Shown here: positions 33,044 through 42,509 of the stretch, one piece after another
How positions within the stretch are numbered: position 1 is the stretch's first letter
How the letters are laid out: each line of letters opens with the position of its first letter
Assembly (NCBI GenBank): GCA_028355015.1
Contig: JAOMRN010000004.1
Span: 62,001 to 126,000, forward strand
Direction: 5' to 3'
Source of the DNA: MGIIb-O2 sp002494975
GTDB lineage: Archaea; Thermoplasmatota; Poseidoniia; Poseidoniales; Thalassarchaeaceae
DNA length: 64,000 bases
Notes under the pieces: model-generated
What the model was told of the DNA's origin: nothing
The model's input: the letters and a program-made list of their open reading frames with translations, nothing else
Database searches by the model: none
Made by a program: the position numbers and the translations under genes

Positions 33044-33504
33044 GTGAATAGGTATAGGAAACCTAGGAATGCATGGATCATGATAAGATAGGTCATTATG
33101 TCGCTTAGTCTTCCATGCAAATTACTAATTTTGGCAAAAGGTTTTTTCTCCAGACGATTTTTTCTAGCACGTAGCCCTAAATGTCTGAGATATATCATTA
33201 ATCCGAGCCCTAATAGCCCCGCCCAGCCATGGAAATGATTGGGAATTAAATCTGATATGCCTACTTCTCCATTGATTATTTGAAAGTAAAATATCTTCGA
33301 TAAGAATGCAAGAGAAATTACTCCGATGACATAAAAAAATAGTTTATTTCCATTTTTTTCATGATTTTTTAATTCTTTTTGGCGCTCTGAACCCTTTAAA
33401 ATAGTACTTTTTTGGCGCCATTTTCTCTGATTAATAAATAGCCAAATCACAGCCAATGCAGACAATGGGTGGAGGAGAATAATTGCAGTGGCCACAACCT
33501 CCAT
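33034..33504 (-). CDS. Four-helix membrane protein, DUF4079-like
   Basis: The 156-aa protein has about four membrane segments (residues 5-23, 56-75, 88-105, 135-155). Histidines lie in or near helices: HPLSALAVIW, HFHGWAG, RHLGL, NLHGRLSD and IMIHAFLG. This pattern resembles DUF4079 and cytochrome b561-like proteins that could bind haem. The match is tentative. The gene overlaps the end of the DHH gene by 10 bp. Confidence 0.7.
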   Translation of the reverse strand: MEVVATAIILLHPLSALAVIWLFINQRKWRQKSTILKGSERQKELKNHEKNGNKLFFYVIGVISLAFLSKIFYFQIINGEVGISDLIPNHFHGWAGLLGLGLMIYLRHLGLRARKNRLEKKPFAKISNLHGRLSDIMTYLIMIHAFLGFLYLFTYL

Positions 33505-33616
33505 GATGAGGGCTGAATCATAACATATCTTGAGTTCTCGCTTTTCTTGTCTTACATATCAAGGCGGTGTATTCATGTAGGGGGGGCATGGGGGCGATTT
33601 ATCGGAGAGTTTTCAT

Positions 33617-36600
33617 TTGGAGCAGTACCTTCTAGATTGTGTTGAATCTTTGCAATCAGCAGGGTCTGATGAAGTTGCAAGGAAAAAGGCCATACAAAGA
33701 CCAGACGGTTGGGAGCTATTGCATAAAAATTGGAAAGCCCTGGCGATTCTTGTTGCTGAGAAAATTGCACCTGAAGCAGTCGATAAAAATGATTTAGAAA
33801 ACAATTCTAAAAATAGGAATGTTTCAAGGAGAAGAAGAGGGAGCAGAAGAGGCGGTAGACAAGCAAAAAGTGGCTTTGACCTGTTGCCCCCACAACAAGT
33901 AATTAATTCCGATGAAACTGCTGCTTTCAAATTGGCTGTGTTAATTGCTCAAAAACATAAAATGAATACTTGGGAGTCATCTTTCGATGATCAAATGAAT
34001 TTACTAAGGGTCGAATGTTCTCAAGGAGTTCATCCAGTTTGGAGTAGATTAGCAAGAGAGGCGCCACTTTTTGCTGAATTAGAAAGATTCGAAATAAAAG
34101 AAGAAGAAAATATTCTGATAGACTCTAAAGAATGGATTAATGCATCTAATATTGACCCTAAGAATAATTCTAGTTTACTAAAATGGTTAGAAATGGATAT
34201 GCCTTTCAAATTAACACCCGCTCAAGAAATTTCTTTAGGGAAGATTCGAAAAGACTTAGCAGGAAAGCCTAGGCCTAGTTCTTGGCCTCAAATTATGAAA
34301 GGTAAACTTAGGGGTTTGCAAGAAGAAGCGGCTTTATTGGAATCGATATTACTACTCAGCGCTAATTCTGATGATGCAATGAATGTTTTAGAAAGTATAC
34401 AAGATAACGGGAAATTAATCAAAGTTGTAGAGAAACAAATGAATTTGAATATCATTCGAAGAAATGAAAATGGGGCTTTAGTTGAATCATTAACTCAAGA
34501 AGGAGACGATGAACTTGCTTTGACTATACGAGTAGAAAGTTGGAAGCGAATTGATGATATCGATCAACAATTAAGTATAGAATTATTGGAGAAGGGGAAG
34601 ATTCTATTAGAGCAACATGATGAAAAAATACCTTCTTCATTACTTTGGAGGATTAGTAAAATTCTATTTGAAAAAGAAGAATACGATGAGGCAATTACAT
34701 CAATAGAAGACTTATCTCTAAATAATTCTGAAGAAGTGATTTTTGCTATTAAATTAGTCTCTAAGATATATTCACAAAAATTAGAAAACAGTATTATCGA
34801 TACTATGAAAGTCTCTGAAGAAGAAACCGTTGTTTTCGCTATGAGATGTGAAGATGCTCCAATTCCAATTCAATTAGAGGCTTCAAAAATAATTTCTAAA
34901 CTAGATTCAATTAGATACACGGATGAAATATTATCTGTCCTCACCCGAACCGCAGATGTAGAAGGTTTAGCAGAAAGTATGGCAGGAGACGAGTCACTCG
35001 CCTTGGCCTATCCTTTCAGAGCACTGATGGTTTGGCATTTGATGCCTGCTGAAAGTGGCATTAACAAAATAGAAGAAATAATTAATCTAAGGAAAAAGGC
35101 CCTATTAGCTCTTGAAGATTCTGGAAGAGATGATGTACTTTCAGATGTTTCAATATCCTTAATTTCATTGCTCGGCGGGGTTTCATCTGATATGGAATCA
35201 ATACATAAAATACTAGATTCTAAATCGATAGTGAAACTTAATGAAGTGAGAAGGGCGCTCTCAGCAGAAGGCGATGGAGTTGTGAAAAGTTCATTGATTG
35301 AATCATTGAATGATTTTGTAATTAATACTGAAATGACGCCTCTCAATAAAAGACTATTTGCATCTCTAATAAACTCGCTTTATCTGAACTCTGCGGCAAT
35401 GCAATTACAATCAGGAAATGAAGAAAAACGTAGTGCGGCACTACTAACTTTGGAACGACTAGCTGGAAAAGAAGATAATACAATAAGGACAATTAGGGTA
35501 CTTACAAATCTGGTAAAAGAGCATAGTATAGGTATTGAATCTCTAGAAAAATGGTATAGAGCTTATGATAAGGACTCTGCAGAGTATCAAATTATCAGAG
35601 CCGCTTTGGAAAAGGAAAAAGGAAATCGATTGAACGCGGCGAGAGCGTATAAAGAAGGTGCGCTCAAAGTTAATGATGATTATGAAGAGTCGTCTCTAAT
35701 ACTCAGAAAAGCAATGATTGAGTACGCACATGCTGGATCCTGGAAAGAAGCTGTGGATTTATTAAATCAGAATCCTGAATTAGAAACATTACTAACTCAA
35801 AGATTTCAATTATATTTACGAACATGTGCAGATAACGCTGCTGGAAACACTACTTCTGCGACTAAAATGCTCATTCACTTTGTCAGTGAAGAAGAAAAGA
35901 TTGAAAGCGAAGAATATGATTCTGATTTCAATAAAAGGAGAAAAGAGGCTTTAGAATTAATTCAAAAATATCCTGATGAACACAACCTACCGGACAAGAA
36001 TTTCAAAGGTAGAGTTAAAGCAGCACTATTGAGTTTAGAGAAATCTGGTAATGGTAGGCAATCCGATTTAGAAAGGCGTTTCCAATTAGAATTACACAAA
36101 ATGAAAGATATCTATGAACTAACTCTGTTAGGCGAACAGATAGCAGAAGAAAATCCACTTAGAGGAATTAGAAGATTCGAAGAGGCTATTGAAACTGGAT
36201 ATTTCAAAGGTAGAGAAGTAGACCGTTTGAGAGATACTCAAAGAGCAGTTTTCGTGAGTCAAAGTGTAAATATTCCTGTCAAAGATAGACGAACTCTGAA
36301 GAATTTAGGCTTAAAACCATTGATATTGGTTGATACGAATATACTAATTCATGCTCTAAAGGATGACTTGTTACAAGAGATTTCAAATGATGATTTCGGT
36401 TCTTTTGATTGGTCTGTTGAACGTTCCTTTCACATGATGCTTAGAAGACAGGGAGGTAAAGAAACGTTCCTTTCAATACCTCCGGCCGCACTCGGTGAAT
36501 TCAAAAATCGTACAAAAAATCCCGATGTCGTTCTAAATTTGTTCCATGACGTTTACATCGATAGGAAAGAATGGAAAAAGAAAATTACTTCTAAGTTTCT

Positions 36601-36985
36601 CAAAGAAAGAGTTACCAAGATATGTGAATCTTTTTCTACTTGGCCTCAGGAAAAATATAGCAAAGAAAGAAATAATATTCCGTTGGAAGAGTTCCTTGAA
36701 AAACATGAGAAGATCTTCGACTTAGTTGATGAGCAAAAGAGAAGGAGGTCGGAAGAGATACCCCCTCGTACTGAGATAAATGGAAAGGATATTTATCCTG
36801 AACGAGGAGATATGGATATTATGTGCGATGCTGCATTACTGGCTTCTTCACCTCTACAAGAAATAGGAAGTATTCTCGTAGCAACTAGAGACTCTGATTT
36901 TAGATTAGTATCTAGGGCTTTAGAGGAAGAATACGGGTTCGGTGTAGTCTCCGATGCACAGCAATTGAATTCACGAATAAGATAA
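33617..36985 (+). CDS. Large helical-repeat protein with C-terminal PIN nuclease domain
   Basis: The 1122-aa protein starts at TTG 33617. Residues 1-60 form a short helical domain followed by a basic RG-rich linker (SRRRRGSRRGGRQ, about 70-82) that could bind nucleic acid. Residues 100-890 are mostly alpha-helical and TPR/HEAT-like, for example NRLNAARAYKEGALKVNDDY. The PIN domain spans about 900-1122, with LVDTNILIHAL (Asp906), the GEFKNR acidic residue, the MDIMCDAALLAS aspartates and VATRDSDFRLVSRAL. These are the usual four acidic metal ligands, so it is probably an active ribonuclease. Unlike toxin VapC proteins it is not small and has no antitoxin partner. A role in RNA or ribosome quality control is an inference only. 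Confidence 0.82.
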   Translation: MEQYLLDCVESLQSAGSDEVARKKAIQRPDGWELLHKNWKALAILVAEKIAPEAVDKNDLENNSKNRNVSRRRRGSRRGGRQAKSGFDLLPPQQVINSDETAAFKLAVLIAQKHKMNTWESSFDDQMNLLRVECSQGVHPVWSRLAREAPLFAELERFEIKEEENILIDSKEWINASNIDPKNNSSLLKWLEMDMPFKLTPAQEISLGKIRKDLAGKPRPSSWPQIMKGKLRGLQEEAALLESILLLSANSDDAMNVLESIQDNGKLIKVVEKQMNLNIIRRNENGALVESLTQEGDDELALTIRVESWKRIDDIDQQLSIELLEKGKILLEQHDEKIPSSLLWRISKILFEKEEYDEAITSIEDLSLNNSEEVIFAIKLVSKIYSQKLENSIIDTMKVSEEETVVFAMRCEDAPIPIQLEASKIISKLDSIRYTDEILSVLTRTADVEGLAESMAGDESLALAYPFRALMVWHLMPAESGINKIEEIINLRKKALLALEDSGRDDVLSDVSISLISLLGGVSSDMESIHKILDSKSIVKLNEVRRALSAEGDGVVKSSLIESLNDFVINTEMTPLNKRLFASLINSLYLNSAAMQLQSGNEEKRSAALLTLERLAGKEDNTIRTIRVLTNLVKEHSIGIESLEKWYRAYDKDSAEYQIIRAALEKEKGNRLNAARAYKEGALKVNDDYEESSLILRKAMIEYAHAGSWKEAVDLLNQNPELETLLTQRFQLYLRTCADNAAGNTTSATKMLIHFVSEEEKIESEEYDSDFNKRRKEALELIQKYPDEHNLPDKNFKGRVKAALLSLEKSGNGRQSDLERRFQLELHKMKDIYELTLLGEQIAEENPLRGIRRFEEAIETGYFKGREVDRLRDTQRAVFVSQSVNIPVKDRRTLKNLGLKPLILVDTNILIHALKDDLLQEISNDDFGSFDWSVERSFHMMLRRQGGKETFLSIPPAALGEFKNRTKNPDVVLNLFHDVYIDRKEWKKKITSKFLKERVTKICESFSTWPQEKYSKERNNIPLEEFLEKHEKIFDLVDEQKRRRSEEIPPRTEINGKDIYPERGDMDIMCDAALLASSPLQEIGSILVATRDSDFRLVSRALEEEYGFGVVSDAQQLNSRIR

Positions 36986-36994
36986 TTTCTATAT

Positions 36995-38224
36995 TTACAT
37001 ATGAGAAATTAGTGCATTTCCGAATTCAGAACAAGAAAGTAATGTTGCATCGTCCATTAAACGTTCAAAGTCATACGTTACTGTTCCAGCTGAAATCGCG
37101 CCTTCCATGCCCTTGACAATAAAATCTGCAGCCTCATCCCAGCCCATATGGCGGAGCATCATTTCAGCAGATAAAATCAAAGAACCTGGGTTTACTTTGT
37201 TTTGGCCCGCATACTTAGGCGCAGTACCATGAGTTGCTTCGAATATTGAAATACCCGTATCATAGTTGATGTTTGCTCCCGGCGCTATACCTATTCCACC
37301 GACTTGAGCTGCTAATGCATCGGAAATGTAGTCACCATTGAGATTCATTGTTGTTAAAACTCCATATTCTCTTGGTCTTGTAAGGACTTGTTGTAACATT
37401 GCATCAGCAATAACATCCTTGATTATAATTTGATTTCCTGTTTTGGGGTTAGTCATAGTGCACCAAGGGCCGCCATCTAGTTCTGTAGCACCAAATTCAT
37501 CTTTAGCTAATTGATATCCCCAGTCCCTAAATCCACCTTCGGTAAATTTCATAATATTTCCTTTATGAACTATAGTTACACTTGGTTTATCTTGATCGAT
37601 CGCATAATTAATTGCTGCTCTAACTATCCTAGAAGTTCCTTCACTACTAATTGGCTTAATTCCTATTCCGCTAGTATCGGGAAATCGAATTTTAGTAACT
37701 CCCATTTCTTCCTGAAGGAAATTTATTACTTTCTCGACTTCTGGACTTCCTGCTTCCCACTCAATACCTGCATATACATCCTCACTATTTTCACGGAAAA
37801 TTATCATATCTACATCTTGCGGTCTTCTAACTGGACTAGGTGTGCCTTCATACCACCTTACTGGACGCACACAAGCGAAAAGATCTAATTTTTGACGTAA
37901 TGCGACATTTAAACTTCTAATTCCGCCACCTACTGGTGTCGTTAATGGGCCTTTGATAGAAACTAAACCTGTCCTCATAGCATCTAATGTTTCGTTAGGT
38001 AGCCATTCTCCAGTCATATCAAATGCTTTCTGTCCTGCATATACTTCATTCCAATGAATTTTTTTTGACTTAGAATATGCCTTTTCTACAGCTGAATTCA
38101 CGACATTTATCATTACTGGAGTGATATCGACTCCGATACCATCGCCTTCAATATAATGAACTAAAGGCTCATCAGGGACTATTAATTTGCCATTTTGGAT
38201 TGAAATATCTGCGCCAATGGTCAT
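36995..38224 (-). CDS. icd: Isocitrate dehydrogenase, NADP+-dependent
   Basis: Icd oxidatively decarboxylates isocitrate to 2-oxoglutarate in the TCA cycle. The 409-aa protein has the substrate loop KGPLTTPVGGGIRSLNVALRQ, the DMIIFRENSEDVYAGIEW block and the family signature NLNGDYISDALAAQVGGIGIAPG. The coenzyme site reads HGTAPKYAGQNKVNPGS, with the Lys-Tyr pair that selects NADP+ in E. coli Icd. The length is normal. It stands alone, convergent with the PIN protein gene (9-bp gap) and divergent from the OsmC gene. Confidence 0.97.
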   Translation of the reverse strand: MTIGADISIQNGKLIVPDEPLVHYIEGDGIGVDITPVMINVVNSAVEKAYSKSKKIHWNEVYAGQKAFDMTGEWLPNETLDAMRTGLVSIKGPLTTPVGGGIRSLNVALRQKLDLFACVRPVRWYEGTPSPVRRPQDVDMIIFRENSEDVYAGIEWEAGSPEVEKVINFLQEEMGVTKIRFPDTSGIGIKPISSEGTSRIVRAAINYAIDQDKPSVTIVHKGNIMKFTEGGFRDWGYQLAKDEFGATELDGGPWCTMTNPKTGNQIIIKDVIADAMLQQVLTRPREYGVLTTMNLNGDYISDALAAQVGGIGIAPGANINYDTGISIFEATHGTAPKYAGQNKVNPGSLILSAEMMLRHMGWDEAADFIVKGMEGAISAGTVTYDFERLMDDATLLSCSEFGNALISHM

Positions 38225-38294
38225 TGCTCTCAGAGGGGGCAGTTACCACCCATTCATGAAGCCAACCCTTCTGCCATAACAAGAGGGCGCTTGG

Positions 38295-38687
38295 ATGAAA
38301 GGGATTGTTAGGTGGACGACGGGAGAGGAAATAGAAGGTGAAACTGAAAGTGGAAAGATTACTCATTTTCACAGCGATACTGCTGCAAACCCAATGCAAA
38401 TAGTCCTACAAGCGCATGGAGCCTGTTCACTGATTGATGTAATTGATGGGTTGAAGCATAGAATGGAAAATGTTAGGGCTATGTGGATTGAACTAGAATC
38501 TGATAGAGCACCCGAGAGGCCGAAGGTTTTCACTGCTGTCAGAATGAAATATATTGTTGAAGGAGATGTTCCGGAAAAACTTGTAAGAAGATTAATCGCG
38601 CAAAGCCATGAGAAATATTGCTCCGTCGGAGTAATGATAACAAGATCTGGCGCTACATTAGATTGGAGTCTAGATTTAAGGGAATAA
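38295..38687 (+). CDS. OsmC-family redox protein
   Basis: The 130-aa protein has the two cysteines of OsmC/Ohr-type thiol peroxidases in their family context: AHGACSLIDVIDGLKHR and SHEKYCSVGVMI. The paired cysteines are expected to reduce organic hydroperoxides or act in other redox chemistry. It lies 70 bp from icd on the opposite strand and upstream of the ribonucleotide reductase, with about 170 bp to the chosen nrdJ start. Confidence 0.9.
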   Translation: MKGIVRWTTGEEIEGETESGKITHFHSDTAANPMQIVLQAHGACSLIDVIDGLKHRMENVRAMWIELESDRAPERPKVFTAVRMKYIVEGDVPEKLVRRLIAQSHEKYCSVGVMITRSGATLDWSLDLRE

Positions 38688-38721
38688 AATGCGAAATTTA
38701 CATTATTTCTTTGTTTGCCGT

Positions 38722-38731
38722 TTACTATATT
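38722..38731 (+). promoter_or_regulatory. Possible TATA element for nrdJ
   Basis: TTACTATATT lies 128 bp upstream of the preferred nrdJ start, in an AT-rich block just after the osmC stop. If used, initiation about 25 bp downstream would leave a 5' leader of roughly 100 nt. Pattern only; no experimental support. Confidence 0.3.
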
Positions 38732-38858
38732 AGATAATAAAAATGGCACAAATATAGAGTGCCTTTCCTCAAGTATTAAACACCCTCTATTCGGAAGGAG
38801 AATTCCCTTTAGCCGGGTAAGCCATTATCGAGACAAAATAAGGGAGGATTGTGATAGT

Positions 38859-41800
38859 ATGCAAACTAAAATAAAAGATAAATCTAAATCAACAGAAAAC
38901 CATGAAATTAATGAGAATGGAATGGTTGTTGAAAGAAGATTTACTACCGCTGGAGAAGATCCTTTCGATTTATTCACTTGGATCTCTATGGACGTTGAAA
39001 TAAGAAATCCAGATGGAACAATGGCTGATTCCATAAAAGGTGTTGAGTTTCCTTCGGGATTTGAAGGAGTACCCGGGAAAATTGCCGCTCAGAAGTATCT
39101 GAGAAAAGCAGGAGTGCCGGTTTATCTGCGCAAGGTGGCGGAAGACGGCATTCCTGTCTGGCTACAACGTAGCGAACCCGATCATGAGAAATTACAAACA
39201 TTAGACGCGAATGACAGGTATACTGGAGAAATTCATGGTAAGAATCTGTTTAGAAGATTGGCAGGGACATGGACATATTGGGGATATAAGTATGGATATT
39301 TTGCTAGCGAAGTAGATGCACGGGCATACTTTGATGAAATGTGCTACTTGATATCTAGTCAAAGATCGGCCCCAAATAGTCCTCAGTGGTTCAATACTGG
39401 CCTAAATTGGGCATATGGAATTGAAGGGCCGGCACAAGGACATCACTACGTCGATCCTTCTACAGGCGAATTATGCCTATCTGAAAATGCATATGAACAC
39501 CCTCAGCCTCATGCCTGCTTTATCCAATCAGTAAGTGATTCTTTAGTCGGTGGAACTAGTTCAATTATGGGGTTATGGAATCGTGAAGCTCTTCTTTTCA
39601 AATTTGGGTCAGGGACTGGTTCGAATTTCTCGAATATTCGAGGAGCGGGAGAACCGCTTTCTGGAGGTGGAAGCTCATCTGGGCTACTTTCATTCCTAAA
39701 GATTGGAGATAGAGCTGCCGGTGCGATAAAATCTGGAGGCACTACTCGTAGAGCTGCGAAAATGGTAACTTTAGATTTAGATCATCCAGATATTGAAGAA
39801 TACATTGATTGGAAATCTAGTGAAGAAGAAAAAGTTTCAGCATTAGTTATTGGGTCCAATATATTACAGAAGCATGCAAATTCATTGATGGAATCAATTT
39901 GGGCACATGAAGATGATGATAATAGACTTGATCAGTCTCAAAATCTCGCACTAAGGAAAGCTATTGTTAGGGCAATTAGAGATAGTGTCCCTCAGCCCCA
40001 TATTCAAAGAATCTTAGATTTGGCTAAACAAGGCTGGAAAGGTGTTGATTTCGAATGTTTTGATACAGATTGGCAAGGAGAAGCATATATGTCCGTTTCT
40101 GGGCAAAATAGTAACAACTCTGTAAGAGTCCCCAATTCTTTTATGGATGCAGTAAAGAATGGTGAAAACTGGAATTTAGTATGGAGAACTGAGAAAGATA
40201 AAGCGGCCGAAGAAGATCGTGAACCTGCTGCATGTAAAGTTCTGGATGCTGGAGAATTATGGGATAAAATCGCATATACAGCATGGGCCTGCGCTGATCC
40301 AGGCGTTCAATTTGATACTACAATCAATGAATGGCATACTTGCCCAGAAGGTGGGAGAATAAATGGTTCAAATCCTTGTTCAGAATATATGTTCCTTGAC
40401 GATACTGCTTGTAACTTAGCCAGTATAAATTTACTACATTATTATGACTTAGATAATCAAACATTCCAAATTGAAGATTTCAAGCATAGTGTTAGACTCT
40501 GGACAGCCACTTTGGAAATTAGTGTATTAATGGCGCAATTCCCGTCTGCAGAAATTGCTCAGAAATCATACGATTATCGAACCTTGGGACTTGGTTACTG
40601 CAATATTGGCTCACTTTTAATGCATATGGGAATACCATATGACGATGAAAGAGCATATGCGATTTGCGGGGCCCTAACTGCTATTATGTGCGGAGAGTCA
40701 TATGCAACAAGTGCAGAAATTGCATCGATATTGGGGCCTTATCCCGATTATGAAAGAAATTCAGAACATATGCTAAAAGTTATGAGAAATCATAGAAGAG
40801 CAGCATATGATGCTCCTGGATCCGAATATGAAGATTTAACAATAAAACCAAGAGGAATAAACTCAAAGAAATGTCCCCAAGATTTACTTATTGCTGCAAG
40901 AGAAGCATGGGATCGAGCATTAAGAGAAGGCGAAGAACATGGCTATAGAAATGCGCAGACGACTGTAATCGCCCCAACCGGCACCATTGGACTTGTGATG
41001 GGTTGTGATACTACAGGAGTTGAGCCACAATTTTCTCTAGTACAATATAAGACACTAGCCGGTGGAGGATCACTTAGGATTATCAACAAAGGCGTAACTA
41101 TGGCTCTTAAGAGATTAGGCTATTCTGATAAACAGACGAAGAATATTGAAGAATTCGTAATGGGAACAAAAACTTTGAATGGCTGCCCCCATCTATCTAT
41201 AGAAAAATTAGATGCGTTTGGATTTTCTAAAGCACAGATTAAGAATATTGAAACTAAATTACCTGATGTGTTTGATATAAGATCTGCCTTTTCACCGAGC
41301 ATACTTGGTAAGGAATTATGTATGGGCGCACTTGGAATGAGTCAGGACGAATTTAACGATGATTTCTTCGATGTACTTGGTTCTCTAGGACTATCCTCCG
41401 AACAAATAAATGAGGCAAATGACTATGTTCTAGGAAGAGGAACTATCGAAGGCGCCCCTGGCCTAAAGGATGAACACTTGGCAGTTTTCGATTGTGCAAC
41501 ACCAGGTGGGAAATATGGTGTTCGCTCTATTGATTGGCCAGCGCACGTACACATGATGGCCGCGGCACAACCGTTCATTTCTGGAGCTATCTCTAAAACA
41601 ATTAATATGCCTTCGAATTCAACTGTCTCGGAAATTAAAGAGGCTTATGATTTAAGTTTCTCAACTATGATAAAAGCGTGTGCAGTTTATAGAGATGGCT
41701 CGAAGCTATCTCAGCCATTAATGAATCAATTAGTTGATTCAAGTGCTCTGCAAGAAGAAGATAATGAAGAAGTGGTCATAGTGCAGAAAATGGTTGAACA

Positions 41801-42509
41801 GGTTGTTGAAGCTTTACCTCTTCCTGAAGTAAAAGCTCAACCCCTTGCAGAATCGATGGTGCATGACTATATCGCTTCAAGGAGGCCTTTGCCAGATAAT
41901 TGTGAAGGAGGCAGGATGAAGGCTAAAGTAGGTGGGCACACCGTATATCTAAATCATAGTTCTTACGAAGATGGAAGGCTCGGAGAAATTATGTTAACTA
42001 CATCGAAAGAAGGTGCTGCATGGCGATCTATGCTGAACCAATTTGCAATCGCTGTATCTCTAGGACTTCAACATGGAGTGCCGTTAGATGCGTTTGTTAA
42101 CTCGTTCACGTTCCAAAAATTCGAACCTAGTGGCATGGTTATGGGCGGAAGTGGCCGTGTAAAAATGTCATCTAGTATAGTCGATTATATATTCAGAGAA
42201 TTAGCGATAAGATATCTTGGTAGGCATGATTTAGCTCACGTTTCACAAGAAGATTTAGACCCATATTCAATAAGTAGACCTGAAATTACTGAAGATGGTG
42301 TAGTCCGAAACAAAGGAGAAATCAGAGAGGTACAACAAACTCTTGGTGCTTTTGAAAAGGTAGAAGATTCTGCTACTAAAACGAGAAGAGTTGCAAGAGA
42401 AAATGGCTTTACAGGAGATGTCTGCACTGACTGCGGGAGCAGCCAAATGGTTCGTAATGGGACCTGTTTGAAGTGTAACGCATGTGGCGCGACTACTGGT
42501 TGTTCTTGA
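38859..42509 (+). CDS. nrdJ: Vitamin B12-dependent (class II) ribonucleoside-diphosphate reductase
   Basis: The 1216-aa protein makes deoxynucleotides with adenosylcobalamin as radical source, independent of oxygen. Signatures include SQRSAPNSPQWFNTGLNWA, FKFGSGTGSNFSNIRG, the active-site NPCSEYMFLDDTACNLASIN (Cys507 and Glu509) and the IAPTGTIGLVMGCDTTGVEP block. A long C-terminal region ends with a cysteine cluster (CTDCGSS, CLKCNACG, TTGCS) for re-reduction of the active site. ATG 38859 is chosen because GGGAGG lies 11 bases upstream and the N-terminus MQTKIKDK fits; the frame is open to 38715. No class I or III reductase is visible here. Its 3' end overlaps the next, convergent gene by 17 bp. 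Confidence 0.96.
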   Translation: MQTKIKDKSKSTENHEINENGMVVERRFTTAGEDPFDLFTWISMDVEIRNPDGTMADSIKGVEFPSGFEGVPGKIAAQKYLRKAGVPVYLRKVAEDGIPVWLQRSEPDHEKLQTLDANDRYTGEIHGKNLFRRLAGTWTYWGYKYGYFASEVDARAYFDEMCYLISSQRSAPNSPQWFNTGLNWAYGIEGPAQGHHYVDPSTGELCLSENAYEHPQPHACFIQSVSDSLVGGTSSIMGLWNREALLFKFGSGTGSNFSNIRGAGEPLSGGGSSSGLLSFLKIGDRAAGAIKSGGTTRRAAKMVTLDLDHPDIEEYIDWKSSEEEKVSALVIGSNILQKHANSLMESIWAHEDDDNRLDQSQNLALRKAIVRAIRDSVPQPHIQRILDLAKQGWKGVDFECFDTDWQGEAYMSVSGQNSNNSVRVPNSFMDAVKNGENWNLVWRTEKDKAAEEDREPAACKVLDAGELWDKIAYTAWACADPGVQFDTTINEWHTCPEGGRINGSNPCSEYMFLDDTACNLASINLLHYYDLDNQTFQIEDFKHSVRLWTATLEISVLMAQFPSAEIAQKSYDYRTLGLGYCNIGSLLMHMGIPYDDERAYAICGALTAIMCGESYATSAEIASILGPYPDYERNSEHMLKVMRNHRRAAYDAPGSEYEDLTIKPRGINSKKCPQDLLIAAREAWDRALREGEEHGYRNAQTTVIAPTGTIGLVMGCDTTGVEPQFSLVQYKTLAGGGSLRIINKGVTMALKRLGYSDKQTKNIEEFVMGTKTLNGCPHLSIEKLDAFGFSKAQIKNIETKLPDVFDIRSAFSPSILGKELCMGALGMSQDEFNDDFFDVLGSLGLSSEQINEANDYVLGRGTIEGAPGLKDEHLAVFDCATPGGKYGVRSIDWPAHVHMMAAAQPFISGAISKTINMPSNSTVSEIKEAYDLSFSTMIKACAVYRDGSKLSQPLMNQLVDSSALQEEDNEEVVIVQKMVEQVVEALPLPEVKAQPLAESMVHDYIASRRPLPDNCEGGRMKAKVGGHTVYLNHSSYEDGRLGEIMLTTSKEGAAWRSMLNQFAIAVSLGLQHGVPLDAFVNSFTFQKFEPSGMVMGGSGRVKMSSSIVDYIFRELAIRYLGRHDLAHVSQEDLDPYSISRPEITEDGVVRNKGEIREVQQTLGAFEKVEDSATKTRRVARENGFTGDVCTDCGSSQMVRNGTCLKCNACGATTGCS

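Noticed and set aside
36332..36985. The PIN domain as a VapC toxin
   Set aside because: It is the end of an 1122-aa protein with no small antitoxin gene adjacent.
38740..38858. Possible cobalamin riboswitch upstream of nrdJ
   Set aside because: The sequence AGCCGGGTAAGCC loosely recalls a B12 box, but the leader is too short and the other conserved elements are absent.
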